From Anaerolineae bacterium (GTDB lineage Bacteria; Chloroflexota; Anaerolineae; Aggregatilineales; Phototrophicaceae), in the NCBI GenBank assembly GCA_019912965.1, contig JAIOHM010000144.1, positions 1 through 62,427 of the forward strand: DNA of 62,427 nt. Reading direction: 5' to 3'. A program made the translations under genes and the position numbers. The notes below the pieces were generated by a model, which did not search any database, had not been told where the DNA came from, and saw nothing but the letters and a program-made list of their open reading frames with translations. This document shows positions 34,437 to 43,872 of the stretch, one piece after another (the first letter of the stretch is position 1; every line of letters starts with the position of its first letter).

Positions 34437-37400
34437 ATGCACTCGGAAAATGACAACGCAGCCGAACACCGGTTTCAAAAACTGATTGAATACAGTCAGG
34501 ATCACATCACCCTCGTTGATGCACAGGGCAAAATCCTGTATTCCAATCCATCCATTGAGCAACTGCTGGGTTACACGGTCGAAGAATATGTTGGTCTTTC
34601 AGGCATTGATCTGCTGCATCCTGATGACGCACCCATAGTCGCCCAACTGCTGCAAACGATGACAGCCTCGCCGGGCATGATCCAAAAAATTGAAGTTCGC
34701 GGTCGACATAAACAAGGGCATTATATCTGGGTAGAAGCCACCCTCACCAATAGACTCCATGACCCGGCAATTGGGGCAATTGTGTCCACCAGCCGCAACA
34801 TCACCGAACGCAGGGAAGCTCAGGAACGGTTGCACCGGAATGAAACCATGTTCCAGAGAACTTTCGATCAGGCCGCCGTTGGCATTTCGCATCTTGCCCC
34901 GGATGGCCGCTGGCTGTGGGTCAACCAGCGCTTGTGCGATATTGTCGGCTACACCTCGGAACAGATGCTCGGCAAATCCTTTCAGGAGCTAACCCATCCC
35001 GATGATCTTCCGGCGGGTTTGCAGGCTACCAGCGAAATGCTGGCTGGCACGATGCAGACTTATGCCACCCATAAACGCTACATTCATCAGACGGGTCGGC
35101 TGATCTGGGTCAAACTGACCATAAATCTGGTGCGGGACGAGCAGGGTGAACCGGACTATTTTGTTTCGGTTGTCGAGGACATCACCAGTCTGAAGCAGGC
35201 CGAACAGCAGTTGATCCAAAGTGAAGAACGCTATCGTCACATCGTCGAGGATCAGACCGATCTGATCAGTCGCTATCGACCGGATTTGACGCTGACTTTT
35301 GTCAATACGGTTTACAGCAGTTTGTTCGGCAAAACACCGGAGGAGTTGCTGGGACGCCATATCCTTGAATTTGTTCCGCTGGAAGAACGGGAATGGGTTG
35401 CTGCTCACATCCATTCTTTAAATCCCGTCCATCCAATTGCGATCTCCGAGAATCGCTTGATTCTGCCCGATGGTACGACCCGCTGGTTCCAATGGACAAA
35501 CCGGATTACGGTGGATAAAGCTGGCGAAATCGTAGAGTATCAAAGCGTCGGACGCGACATTACCGAGCTTAAGCGCCTTGAGGAAACCGCGCAGGAACAG
35601 CGCCGTTTTGCCGAAATTTTGCGTGATAGTCTGGCGCTGCTCACCACCTCGCTGGATGTAAACCAGATATTGCAGCAAATTCTGGAATACGCTGAATCAG
35701 TCGTTCCCTATGATGCCGCCAGTATTATTCTGTTTGAGGGAGACGAAGCCCACGTCAAATATACGCGCGGATTTCCAGCCGATTCTGAAATATTTTTCAA
35801 GGATTACCGCTTTTCAATCCAAACGCCGAAGTATGAATCCATCTATTTGCATAAGCAGCCCTATCTGATTACAGATACCCGCTCAGCGCCGGATTGGATA
35901 TCGCTCCCGGTAACGCAGTGGATTCGGTCAACCATTGGGACACCCATCGAGTTACGCGGCAAAGTCATCGGCTTGTTGATTGTGGATAGCGCCAAACCCG
36001 ATCACTTCCAGCAGGAAGATGTCGATAAACTGATGATTTTTGCCCGTTATGCCAGCCTCGCGCTGGAAAATGCCGATCATGTGACCCGTCTGGAACAGAA
36101 AGTGACCGAACGCACCGCCGAATTGAACACCGCTAAGGAACGGCTTGAAGCCATTTTGAACAGCAGCATGGATGGCATTGTGCTCACCCGTGCTGATCTT
36201 CGAATTCGGCAGAGCAACGCCGCTTTTAGCCAGATGTTTGCCTGTGATGCCAACAATTGTTTTGACCAACCGCTGCTGGATTTAGTCGTGCCGGAGGATG
36301 TGGTCCGGATAGCCGCTGTCCTTGAGTCGGTAATGAACGACCACATCGGCAAACGGGTGGAAGCCCACGCCCGCCGCCAAAATGGTACGATTTTTGATGC
36401 TGAATTCAGCTTTGCCGCGATTTATGCTAAAGCCAGCGAATCGCATGGTCTGGTCTGTACCGTTCAGGACATCACCGAACGCAAATCCCGTGAACAGCAG
36501 TTGCGTTATCATGCCGCATTGCAGGAAAACGTCAGCGATGCCGTCATCGCCACTGATCTTGAACTCCGCATTCAAAGCTGGAATAAAGCCGCCGAAAAAA
36601 TTTATGGATGGACGGCAGAAGAAGTGATTGGCAAGTCTGTCAGCGAAATCCTGAGCACCGAATATGACTCGCCAGAGGAACGTGAACGGCTTCGTCAGGA
36701 ACTGCTTGAACACAACGATTGGCATGGCGAAGTCATGCAGCACCGTAAAGATGGAGAAATTCTTTATGTGCTGGGTTCAGTTGATTTATTTGAGGATGAA
36801 AATGGCGCACCAATAGGCATTGTGGCCGTTAATCACAATATCACCGAACGTAAACTGGCCGAACGTGCCCTGAATGTCAAACGGGAACAAGAGCGCGAAT
36901 TCCAGCTTCACCTGAAAGCACTTCAGGAAATGACCATTGAACTGGCGCAAATCAACGAATTGGATGCCTTCTATAAACGGGTCGTTGAATTAGGGCTGGA
37001 GCGTCTAGGATTCGAGCGTCTGGGTTTGCTCCTTTACGACGAACAACAACACAGCGCCATTGGCACCTATGGCACCGACGCCAGCGGAAAAATCCGCATG
37101 GAGAATCAGATTCGTTTTGATCCTTCCATGCGAACCGGGCTTTTGCAGCGGGCGATTGACCACCCAGAGCATTTGGCTTTTGATGAAAATGAATCCATCT
37201 ATGATAATGCTGAGGTCATTGCAACCGGTTGGAAAGCGGCGGCGCTTTTATGGAATGGAACGCATAGTCTGGGTTGGCTAACCACCGATAATGCTGTCCA
37301 TCATAAACCCGTCTCTCAGCCGCAGTTGGATATCCTCACACTTTACAGTTTGACGGTCGGAACCTTGCTTGCCCAGAAGCAGACACAGACCGCCCTGCGC

Positions 37401-39272
37401 GATAGTGAAGAGAAATTCCGTCTGCTGGTGGAACACGCCCCGGAAGCCATAATTATTTCTAATGCACAGGGAATTATTACTCTCATCAATGCCGAAGCAG
37501 AAAATATCTTTGGTTATGCCCGTGAAGAATTGCTTGGGCGGCCCATTGAAACCCTCGTCCCGGAAAAACACCGCGATTCGCACCGTTCCCATCGTCAGGG
37601 TTATGTGGGTAATCCCAGTGTGCGGCTGCATGGCGAGGTTGAGGGATTGTCCGCCCGGCATAAAGATGGTACCGACTTTCTGGCAGATGTTCATCTGAGT
37701 TATGTCAAAACCCACGATGATCTGCTCGTGATGAGTTTTGTAACCGATGTCACTGAACGCAAACAGACGGAACTGGCGCTGGAAAAATATGCCTCCGAAG
37801 TGCATGACCTGTACAACAACGCCCCTTGCGGTTATCACTCGCTGGATAAGGATGCTGTATTCGTTCAGATCAATGATACCGAACTGGGTTGGTTAGGTTA
37901 TGACTATCAGGAAGTCGTCGGCAAGATGAAACTGACCGATGTTTTGACGCCCGAATCCGTCAAGGCCTTTCAGGTCAATTTCCATGTCCTTAAGGAAAGA
38001 GGGTGGCTAAAGGATGTTGAATATGATCTGGTCTCCAAAGATGGCAGTATTATAACCGTCCTGTTGAGTGCTGTAGCAGTCTACGATGACGATGGCAACT
38101 ACCTGAAGAACCGCGCCACCCTGTACGACATCACCGATATGAAAGTGGTGCTGGAAGCCATCCGCGAAAGTGAATCCCGCTACCGCCTCTTGGCTGAAAA
38201 CATCACCGATATGGTCATACGCCTGAACCTCAAGGCGGAATATGTCTATGTATCGCCATCCAGCCAGACGGTGTTAGGCTATGAACCCGAAGAAATGATC
38301 GGCCAATCCGGGTTTAATTTCATCCACCCGGATGATCTGCCAGCCATTCAGCAGGCATTCATCGAGGCCGCCGGACAGCGCACCCCTTATGCACCCCTTA
38401 TTGCCCGTTTCCGTCACAAAGATGGGCATTATGTCTGGTTGGAAATTCTGGGGCGCACCATCTGGTCAGATGAAACCGGGCAGCCAATCGAGTTTGTGAC
38501 TTCCTCCCGCGATATTACCGTTCGCAAACAGGCGGAAGAAGCCTTGCTTCAGACCCTTGCCAAAGAAAAAGAACTGAATGAACTGAAATCCCGGTTTGTA
38601 ACCATCGCCTCGCATGAGTTTCGTACCCCGCTAACCGCCATCCTGTCCTCTGCCGAGATGTTAATCCGCTACCGGGCACGGATGGAAGATGAGCAAATTA
38701 ATCGTAAGCTGAATGGGATAGCCGAGCAGGTGCAGTACCTCGCCAATATCATTGAGGATGTCCTCAGCCTTGAACGGATGAAATCAGGCAAGGTTGAGTT
38801 CAAGCCCGCCGAAATGGATCTTGATCTGCTCTGCCGCGATGTGATCGAGAATTTTGAGTCCCACCCGGAAATGGCCAATCGCTTGCACTATACCAACGCA
38901 TCTGTACCCTCGGTCAATCTGGACAAACGGCTGATGCGTCAGGTTATCATCAATCTGGTCGGCAACGCCATCAAATATTCACCGGAGAACCGCCCGGTTT
39001 TCGTTAGCTTGAAGCATCAGGACAATGCCATCATGCTGGAAGTGCGCGATCAGGGAATCGGCATTCCTAAAGACGATCTGAACCATCTCTACGAAGCCTT
39101 CCACCGTGCTGCCAATGTAGGCACGATTTCCGGCACAGGGCTGGGTTTATCCATCACCAGACAAGCTATCGAACTGCACGGCGGCACAATCAGCATCCAG
39201 AGCGAGGTCGGCGTGGGCACAACCGTCACCGTTCATATTCCGCTGTCGCCTGATGCGTCTGCCGCACCATGA
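34437..39272 (+). CDS. Multi-PAS/GAF sensor histidine kinase
   Basis: A 1,611-residue cytoplasmic sensor kinase with no membrane segment. Approximate order: three PAS domains (10-380), GAF (395-545), two PAS (560-810), GAF (825-975), three PAS (985-1365), then HisKA and HATPase. The phosphorylated histidine is in IASHEFRTPLTAILS (near 1392). The ATPase N box is INLVGNAIKYSPEN, G1 is VRDQGIGIP and G2 is GTGLGLSI, all intact. There is no receiver domain and no regulator next door, so the partner is unlinked (single-domain regulator at 56361 is a candidate). Its 3' end overlaps the convergent MFS gene by 47 bases. Confidence 0.95.
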   Translation: MHSENDNAAEHRFQKLIEYSQDHITLVDAQGKILYSNPSIEQLLGYTVEEYVGLSGIDLLHPDDAPIVAQLLQTMTASPGMIQKIEVRGRHKQGHYIWVEATLTNRLHDPAIGAIVSTSRNITERREAQERLHRNETMFQRTFDQAAVGISHLAPDGRWLWVNQRLCDIVGYTSEQMLGKSFQELTHPDDLPAGLQATSEMLAGTMQTYATHKRYIHQTGRLIWVKLTINLVRDEQGEPDYFVSVVEDITSLKQAEQQLIQSEERYRHIVEDQTDLISRYRPDLTLTFVNTVYSSLFGKTPEELLGRHILEFVPLEEREWVAAHIHSLNPVHPIAISENRLILPDGTTRWFQWTNRITVDKAGEIVEYQSVGRDITELKRLEETAQEQRRFAEILRDSLALLTTSLDVNQILQQILEYAESVVPYDAASIILFEGDEAHVKYTRGFPADSEIFFKDYRFSIQTPKYESIYLHKQPYLITDTRSAPDWISLPVTQWIRSTIGTPIELRGKVIGLLIVDSAKPDHFQQEDVDKLMIFARYASLALENADHVTRLEQKVTERTAELNTAKERLEAILNSSMDGIVLTRADLRIRQSNAAFSQMFACDANNCFDQPLLDLVVPEDVVRIAAVLESVMNDHIGKRVEAHARRQNGTIFDAEFSFAAIYAKASESHGLVCTVQDITERKSREQQLRYHAALQENVSDAVIATDLELRIQSWNKAAEKIYGWTAEEVIGKSVSEILSTEYDSPEERERLRQELLEHNDWHGEVMQHRKDGEILYVLGSVDLFEDENGAPIGIVAVNHNITERKLAERALNVKREQEREFQLHLKALQEMTIELAQINELDAFYKRVVELGLERLGFERLGLLLYDEQQHSAIGTYGTDASGKIRMENQIRFDPSMRTGLLQRAIDHPEHLAFDENESIYDNAEVIATGWKAAALLWNGTHSLGWLTTDNAVHHKPVSQPQLDILTLYSLTVGTLLAQKQTQTALRDSEEKFRLLVEHAPEAIIISNAQGIITLINAEAENIFGYAREELLGRPIETLVPEKHRDSHRSHRQGYVGNPSVRLHGEVEGLSARHKDGTDFLADVHLSYVKTHDDLLVMSFVTDVTERKQTELALEKYASEVHDLYNNAPCGYHSLDKDAVFVQINDTELGWLGYDYQEVVGKMKLTDVLTPESVKAFQVNFHVLKERGWLKDVEYDLVSKDGSIITVLLSAVAVYDDDGNYLKNRATLYDITDMKVVLEAIRESESRYRLLAENITDMVIRLNLKAEYVYVSPSSQTVLGYEPEEMIGQSGFNFIHPDDLPAIQQAFIEAAGQRTPYAPLIARFRHKDGHYVWLEILGRTIWSDETGQPIEFVTSSRDITVRKQAEEALLQTLAKEKELNELKSRFVTIASHEFRTPLTAILSSAEMLIRYRARMEDEQINRKLNGIAEQVQYLANIIEDVLSLERMKSGKVEFKPAEMDLDLLCRDVIENFESHPEMANRLHYTNASVPSVNLDKRLMRQVIINLVGNAIKYSPENRPVFVSLKHQDNAIMLEVRDQGIGIPKDDLNHLYEAFHRAANVGTISGTGLGLSITRQAIELHGGTISIQSEVGVGTTVTVHIPLSPDASAAP

Positions 39273-40824
39273 GCATCGCCAGCACTGCGCCTGCCGAGGT
39301 GAATACCAGCGCCCATAATACGGGTTGATAACTGCCCGTTGCCACCACCAGCGCCCCCATGCCGACGGGTGCTGTCGCCCGTGCCATCGTCATCACCAGC
39401 GTTTGCACCCCGCTGATGCTGCCATAATGCGCCGCGCCATACCGTTCTGCCAGCAGCGCCGCCCGTGCGGGTGAACTTGCGCCCGACCCCGAACCGAAGA
39501 TGATGGCGAACAGGATCACGCCGCTTTCCGTCGGCATCCCGATCAAAATCAGCAGTGCCACGCCCTGCATCACGAACAAACCCGCCGTCAAAAGCCGCCT
39601 CGAAACCCGGTTGCCGAGGGGTGTAAACACCAGCCGTCCCGGAATCTGGCTGCCCCCCACCAACCCGACCGCCGCCGCCGCGAACGCCGTCGAAAAACCC
39701 TGTTCCGTCAGGTACGAAATCAGATGCACACTGATCGCAATCGCCGAAAAGGTGGAAAGCGCGAACGCCAGCGCCAGCCACCAAAAATCCATCCCCCGTA
39801 TCGCCTTGCTCACCGGTATCGAACGCTCCCCTGTTTCGGGATGACCAATCTCAGACGGTTTCAGGTAAGCCTGTTGATCAGTGCCATAATCTCTACCAGA
39901 TAGGTCTTGCTCCCCTCTCCACTTGGGAGAGGGGCTGGGGGTGAGGGCTGCATCAGCCACACCAAAACTCACCTCCCCCTCTTTGGTACGGAGTTCACTG
40001 ACCGACACTTTTAATGATTCACCGTCCAAACCCGCCGTATTTTGCTCCCCTCGCCCTGACGCGAACGCGGAGGGGCTGGGGGTGAGGGCTGCACCAGCAG
40101 CACCAAAATTCACCTCGTCCAATCCAGCCGTATTTTGCTCCCCCTCTCTGTTACTACGGAGAGGGGGTTGGGGGGTGAGGTTCACCTCTCCATCCGGCAG
40201 CAACCCCACATCCGCCGGACGCCGCCGCAGCACCAACCCATGCAGCGGAATCGTCACCAGCGCCAGAATCACCGCCAGCACCATCAGCGCCGGACGCCAC
40301 CCCAATTCCCGCACCAGCCGTTCCGTCAGCGGCACGAACACCACGCTTGCCAATCCGCCCCCGAACGTCACAATCGTCAATGCCTGCGCCCGTTTGCGGA
40401 TGAACCAATTTGCCACCACCGTAAACGCCGGGTCATACAGCACCGTAGAAACCGTGATTCCGATCAAAAACCACACGGCATAAAACGCCGGAACGGTCAT
40501 CACCTGTGACCATGCCAGCACCAGCACCACGCCCGCGCATGAACCTAGCGTCATAATCGCCCGCGAACCATACCGATCCAGCCAGCGCCCCACCGGAATC
40601 GCCGCGATTCCCGATACCAGCAGCGCCAGCGAAAACGCCCCCGTAATCGTCCCCTGATCCCAACCCAATTCGGTTTGCAGCGGCTTCAACACCACCGAGA
40701 ATGCATAAAACAGAATCCCCCACGAAACCATCTCGGTGATCGCCAGCGTAAACGCGATGTGCCACCCGTAATAAAGAGAACTGCCATCCGCCGCCCCCGC
40801 TTTGCTCCGTGAAATAAACCGCAA
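39226..40824 (-). CDS. MFS transporter with repeat-derived central loop
   Basis: A 532-residue major facilitator of the monocarboxylate/oxalate-formate type, twelve membrane segments. The first six (YYGWHIAFTLAITEMVSWGI onward, RWLDRYGSRAIM as the loop motif) and last six are normal, but the central cytoplasmic loop is about 120 residues, made largely from three in-frame palindromic repeats (LTPQPPLRSNREGEQN, LTPSPSAFASGRGEQN, LTPSPSPKWRGEQD) and their duplicated flanks. Removing it would give the usual 410 or so residues. The likely start is a TTG at 40824 after GGGGA. Substrate unknown. Confidence 0.9.
   Translation of the reverse strand: MRFISRSKAGAADGSSLYYGWHIAFTLAITEMVSWGILFYAFSVVLKPLQTELGWDQGTITGAFSLALLVSGIAAIPVGRWLDRYGSRAIMTLGSCAGVVLVLAWSQVMTVPAFYAVWFLIGITVSTVLYDPAFTVVANWFIRKRAQALTIVTFGGGLASVVFVPLTERLVRELGWRPALMVLAVILALVTIPLHGLVLRRRPADVGLLPDGEVNLTPQPPLRSNREGEQNTAGLDEVNFGAAGAALTPSPSAFASGRGEQNTAGLDGESLKVSVSELRTKEGEVSFGVADAALTPSPSPKWRGEQDLSGRDYGTDQQAYLKPSEIGHPETGERSIPVSKAIRGMDFWWLALAFALSTFSAIAISVHLISYLTEQGFSTAFAAAAVGLVGGSQIPGRLVFTPLGNRVSRRLLTAGLFVMQGVALLILIGMPTESGVILFAIIFGSGSGASSPARAALLAERYGAAHYGSISGVQTLVMTMARATAPVGMGALVVATGSYQPVLWALVFTSAGAVLAMLMVRQTHQATAEYER
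39907..40180. repeat. Three family-1 repeats inside the MFS gene
   Basis: Copies at about 39907-39948, 40042-40089 and 40135-40180. Their flanks are also repeated (CCAAACCCGCCGTATTTTGC against CCAATCCAGCCGTATTTTGC; GGGTGAGGGCTGCATCAGCC against GGGTGAGGGCTGCACCAGCA), showing local tandem duplication of a unit of about 100 bases. All three are read in the same frame as the repeats in azlC. Confidence 0.82.
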
Positions 40825-41413
40825 GTTGTCCCCTTATCGCCGCTGATTTTCAAACCGTTTTATAATCGACAAATACAAACATCTGTGCTATGATAATCTG
40901 TAGGGAAATTTGTCTTGCTCCCCTCGCCCTGAGAGGGTTTCTGGTAAGCCTTTTAATAACCCCAAAAGTTCCCGCGCGGTGGGTCTTGCTCCCCTCGCCC
41001 TGAGGGAGAGGGGCTGGGGGTGAGAGTAGCTCCAAACGTGCGAAATATGCACAAAATCCTTCGCCGCTTGTGCCGCATTTGCCGCATTTTTCGCATCTTA
41101 TCAGCCCATAACAGTCGCCATCAAATCCGTTTCGCCACGCCGCCATCGCCGCCGCCATCGCCGCCAATCCCCCATTTGCGCGCAAACCCATTTTCGCAAT
41201 CGCAATCGCCGCAAACCAACCTTGTCTTTTCTGGAAACTGGAAACTCGTAACTGGCAACTTAAACCCGACTAGTGACTGTCCTGACATTGACGACATTGA
41301 CGACATTTCCCCTCAACCAATGTCAATTGCATGTCGCAAATGTCATGCAATTGACACAAGTTATTCAACGGGCTTTGGTTTTGACCAAGAACTAAAAACC
41401 AATAACCATCTCG
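40825..41413. other. Repeat-rich intergenic region
   Basis: 589 bases without a credible gene. Contains two family-1 repeats (a partial one at 40914-40944 and a full one at 40984-41027), a degenerate short-unit array (41040-41215, units around CCGCATTTGCCGC and CGCCGCCATCGC) and a 3'-flanking module (41219-41413). The order mirrors the region 1886-2377. Confidence 0.7.
41219..41413 (-). repeat. 3'-flanking dispersed repeat module, copy 2
   Basis: Same ordered motifs as 2186-2377: TTTTCTGGAAACTGGAAACT, TGACATTGACGACATTGACG, CCCCTCAACCAATGTC, TGTCGCAAATGTC, then ACCAAGAACTAAAAACCAAT. It ends at the stop codon of the minus-strand flavoprotein gene. Internal repeats TGACATTGACGACATT and TGTCAATTGCATG give several small palindromes. 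Confidence 0.6.
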
Positions 41414-42799
41414 CTACCCGCAGCACCCACGCGGCAGCGTAGCTTCAGCCACAGGAAGGCTGATGACCGGAATGCTGTTGATCTGGATATTCCCCACCGG
41501 AACAGCCACCTGAGCCGGTGTCCCGCAGCACGCTGCGCCGATTCCATCGTCCCCAGCGTTCGAGCTGCAAACGCCTGTTTCCGGCAGTTCAAGCTGAACC
41601 TCACGCGCCGCTTCCCAATCACCCGCAATCGCTGCCACCACCGACCGTGCTTGTTCATAACCCGTCAGCAGCAGGAAAGTCGGCGCGCGGCCATAACTTT
41701 TCATGCCGATGATGAAGAAGTTCGGCTCAGGGTGCTTCAGTTCTTCCGCCCCATGTGGCCGCACCGTCCCGCAGCTATGGATGTTCGGGTCAATCAGTGG
41801 CGCAAGGGTAGTCGTGCTTTCCACCGCCGGATCAAGGTCGAGCCGCATTTCCGTCAGGATGCTCAGGTCAGGCCGGAATCCGGTTGTGGTGATAATTTCG
41901 TCAACTGGTTCAATGCTGCCCTTCTCGCCAATCACTTCGATGCGTTTCCCAACTTGGCGCAGTTCAGCCGCACGGAATCCGGTCACAAATTGGATGACGC
42001 CCCGTTCCACCAGATCGCGCACATTTTGCCCCAACGCGCCGCGTGCTGCCAGTCCATCCGTATCGCCCCCGCCGAACATCTGCCCGATTTTTGCCCGCCG
42101 CACTGCCCAGATAATGCTGGTATCCGGCGCAGTTTCCACCAGTTTCATCAGGTCAAGAATGGCATTAAAGGCCGAATGTCCGCTGCCCACCACCAAGACT
42201 TTCCGGTTGGCATACCGTTCCCGGTCTGCCCCCAGCACATCAGGAATCCCGTAGTAGATATGCTCACGCAGGCGGGTTTCCCCCAGCGCTGGAGCGCCAT
42301 TTGCCCCTAACGGATTTGGAGATTGATAAGTCCCCGAAGCATCAATCACCGCCTTAGCCAGATAGCGGGCTTCGCTGCCATCATCCGATGCGGTCATTAC
42401 CACAAATGGCGCATCTTCACGCCCATCAGTTTTCATCTTATCGAATCCCTGCCGCGACACGCTCACCACCCGCGTCCCCAGATGCAGATGCGGCTGGATT
42501 TCCGGCACATTTGCCAGCGGAATCAGATACTCATTGACGATTTCCGCGCCTGTCGGGTGATGTTCCGGGTCAGGATGCGCCCATCCCGTCGGCTCAAGCA
42601 AACGCCGCGAGGCTTTATCCGTCGCATACCGCCACGGGGTAAACAACCGCACATGCCCCCACGACAGCATACTCGCCCCAACTGTTGCGCCCGCTTCAAA
42701 AATGATCGGTGTTTCACCCTGTTCGATCAGGTGTGCCGCCGCCGCCAGACCCACCGGGCCAGCCCCAATCACAGCGACAGGCAGATTGTTATTCGACAT
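41414..42799 (-). CDS. ArsO-like flavin-dependent monooxygenase
   Basis: A 461-residue FAD/NADPH enzyme. The N-terminal FAD motif VAVIGAGPVGLAAAAHLIEQ and second dinucleotide motif KVLVVGSGHSAFNAILDL flank a Rossmann core; VDEIITTTGFRPDL is the third family signature. The C-terminal tail is cysteine-rich (CSSNAG, ACCGT, RGCCG at the end), suggesting binding of arsenic or another soft metal. GGAGG sits six bases before the ATG at 42799. It lies downstream of an arsR and has its own ArsR-type operator, so it belongs to the arsenic regulon; the exact oxidation is not known. Confidence 0.85.
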   Translation of the reverse strand: MSNNNLPVAVIGAGPVGLAAAAHLIEQGETPIIFEAGATVGASMLSWGHVRLFTPWRYATDKASRRLLEPTGWAHPDPEHHPTGAEIVNEYLIPLANVPEIQPHLHLGTRVVSVSRQGFDKMKTDGREDAPFVVMTASDDGSEARYLAKAVIDASGTYQSPNPLGANGAPALGETRLREHIYYGIPDVLGADRERYANRKVLVVGSGHSAFNAILDLMKLVETAPDTSIIWAVRRAKIGQMFGGGDTDGLAARGALGQNVRDLVERGVIQFVTGFRAAELRQVGKRIEVIGEKGSIEPVDEIITTTGFRPDLSILTEMRLDLDPAVESTTTLAPLIDPNIHSCGTVRPHGAEELKHPEPNFFIIGMKSYGRAPTFLLLTGYEQARSVVAAIAGDWEAAREVQLELPETGVCSSNAGDDGIGAACCGTPAQVAVPVGNIQINSIPVISLPVAEATLPRGCCG

Positions 42800-42816
42800 G
42801 CTCATCCTCCAACTAT

Positions 42817-42832
42817 ATTGAAGACCTTCGAT
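42817..42832. promoter_or_regulatory. ArsR-type operator, site 4
   Basis: ATTGAAGACCTTCGAT, in the 60-base gap between arsR2 and the flavoprotein gene, 18 bases before its start. It fits the five-site consensus ATYGA-N6-TCRAT. Confidence 0.72.
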
Positions 42833-42859
42833 ATACTCAGGCAAAAAAAGAGGTTGGCC

Positions 42860-43228
42860 TCAGCCAACGCCCGCAAAGGCACCCTGTACACGATTCCACA
42901 AAGCGATCATTGCATCCGCTTTAATGAAGTAGTAGGCGTACAACCCGCGCTTTTCGCAGTCGATTAGCCCCGCTTCCCGCAGCAGTTTCAGATGATGTGA
43001 AACCGTCGGTTGTTTGACAGGTAGTGCCCCCTCAATGTCGCACACACAAATCTGACAGTCGCATTGCCGGAGCATGTCTAGAATTTGCAGCCGGATCGGA
43101 TGCGCCAGAATTTGGAGATCATCGGCAATCTGTTGTGCCGTTGCAGCGCTCATATTGGGCGTAACAACCGCCACACAGCAGCTTGCGTCAACCTCATTTT
43201 CAGATGTCTCAGATCGTGTTTTCAACAT
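42860..43228 (-). CDS. arsR: ArsR family metalloregulator (second)
   Basis: A 122-residue repressor of the arsenic type. The winged helix includes ILAHPIRLQILDMLRQCDCQ then ICVCDIEGALPVKQPTVSHH; the CDCQICVCD cluster is the arsenite-sensing site on the recognition-helix side. An additional CC pair lies near the N-terminus (17-18). It is upstream of the flavoprotein and divergent from arsC. Its promoter region contains an operator overlapping a TTGACA on the minus strand. Confidence 0.93.
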   Translation of the reverse strand: MLKTRSETSENEVDASCCVAVVTPNMSAATAQQIADDLQILAHPIRLQILDMLRQCDCQICVCDIEGALPVKQPTVSHHLKLLREAGLIDCEKRGLYAYYFIKADAMIALWNRVQGAFAGVG

Positions 43229-43265
43229 GTGTTTGCCCTTTCACAATTGATAGGGTACGCTATAT

Positions 43266-43281
43266 ATCGAAGCTTGTCAAT
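43266..43281. promoter_or_regulatory. ArsR-type operator, site 5
   Basis: ATCGAAGCTTGTCAAT in the divergent region between arsR2 and arsC. It overlaps a minus-strand TTGACA (43280-43275). A half site ATTGA lies nearby at 43246. Binding here could control arsR2 and possibly arsC. Confidence 0.72.
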
Positions 43282-43452
43282 ATGGCAGTTTGCCTATGAT
43301 GTTGATTGTTGGTTAAACGGTAGTGTCTTCCACTCAGACAGGTCGTGCAGCGGCTTCACTTTGATGCCAGACAGCGGGAATTGATGAAACATGAACAGCC
43401 TTTGGATTTTAAAGATGCCATTCCAACATAACCACAGCAGCGGAGTTAAACA

Positions 43453-43869
43453 ATGACCAAACGAGTTCTCGTTTTATGCACCGGAAATTCCGCCCGTTCG
43501 CAGATGGCCGAGGCGCTCATCAATGCGCGAATGGGCGATCAGTGGCAGGCCGTCAGCGCTGGAACACAGCCCGCGCCGCAGGTGAATCCCTATGCGCTGC
43601 GGGCATTGGCGGAAATCGACATCCAGACCGAAGGTTCACGCCCCAAGCACATCACCGAATTCACCGGGCAGGCGTTTGATGTGGTGGTTACGGTCTGCGA
43701 TGATGCGGCGGAAAACTGTCCTGTTTGGCCGGGACAGGGCAAGCGCGTTCATATCAGTTTCCCCGACCCCGCCAAAGCCGAGGGCGACGATGCCCAAAAA
43801 CTCGCCACCTTTCGGACAGTTCGTGATGACATCGAAAAACGGCTGTTGGGCTGGCTGGGTGGAGATTAA
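43453..43869 (+). CDS. arsC: Arsenate reductase, thioredoxin-coupled type
   Basis: A 138-residue enzyme of the low-molecular-weight phosphatase fold, reducing arsenate to arsenite. Catalytic loop VLCTGNSARSQ gives C9 and R15; the disulfide relay cysteines are C82 and C89 in TVCDDAAENCPVWPG; the DP acid is in FPDPAKAEG. This pattern is the Bacillus/Staphylococcus (thioredoxin) class. GGAG precedes the ATG. It is followed after three bases by a hypothetical gene. Confidence 0.95.
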   Translation: MTKRVLVLCTGNSARSQMAEALINARMGDQWQAVSAGTQPAPQVNPYALRALAEIDIQTEGSRPKHITEFTGQAFDVVVTVCDDAAENCPVWPGQGKRVHISFPDPAKAEGDDAQKLATFRTVRDDIEKRLLGWLGGD

Positions 43870-43872
43870 ACG

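Noticed and set aside
41651..42310. 219-codon plus-strand frame opposite the flavoprotein
   Set aside because: Antisense to conserved FAD/NADPH motifs; no start signals.
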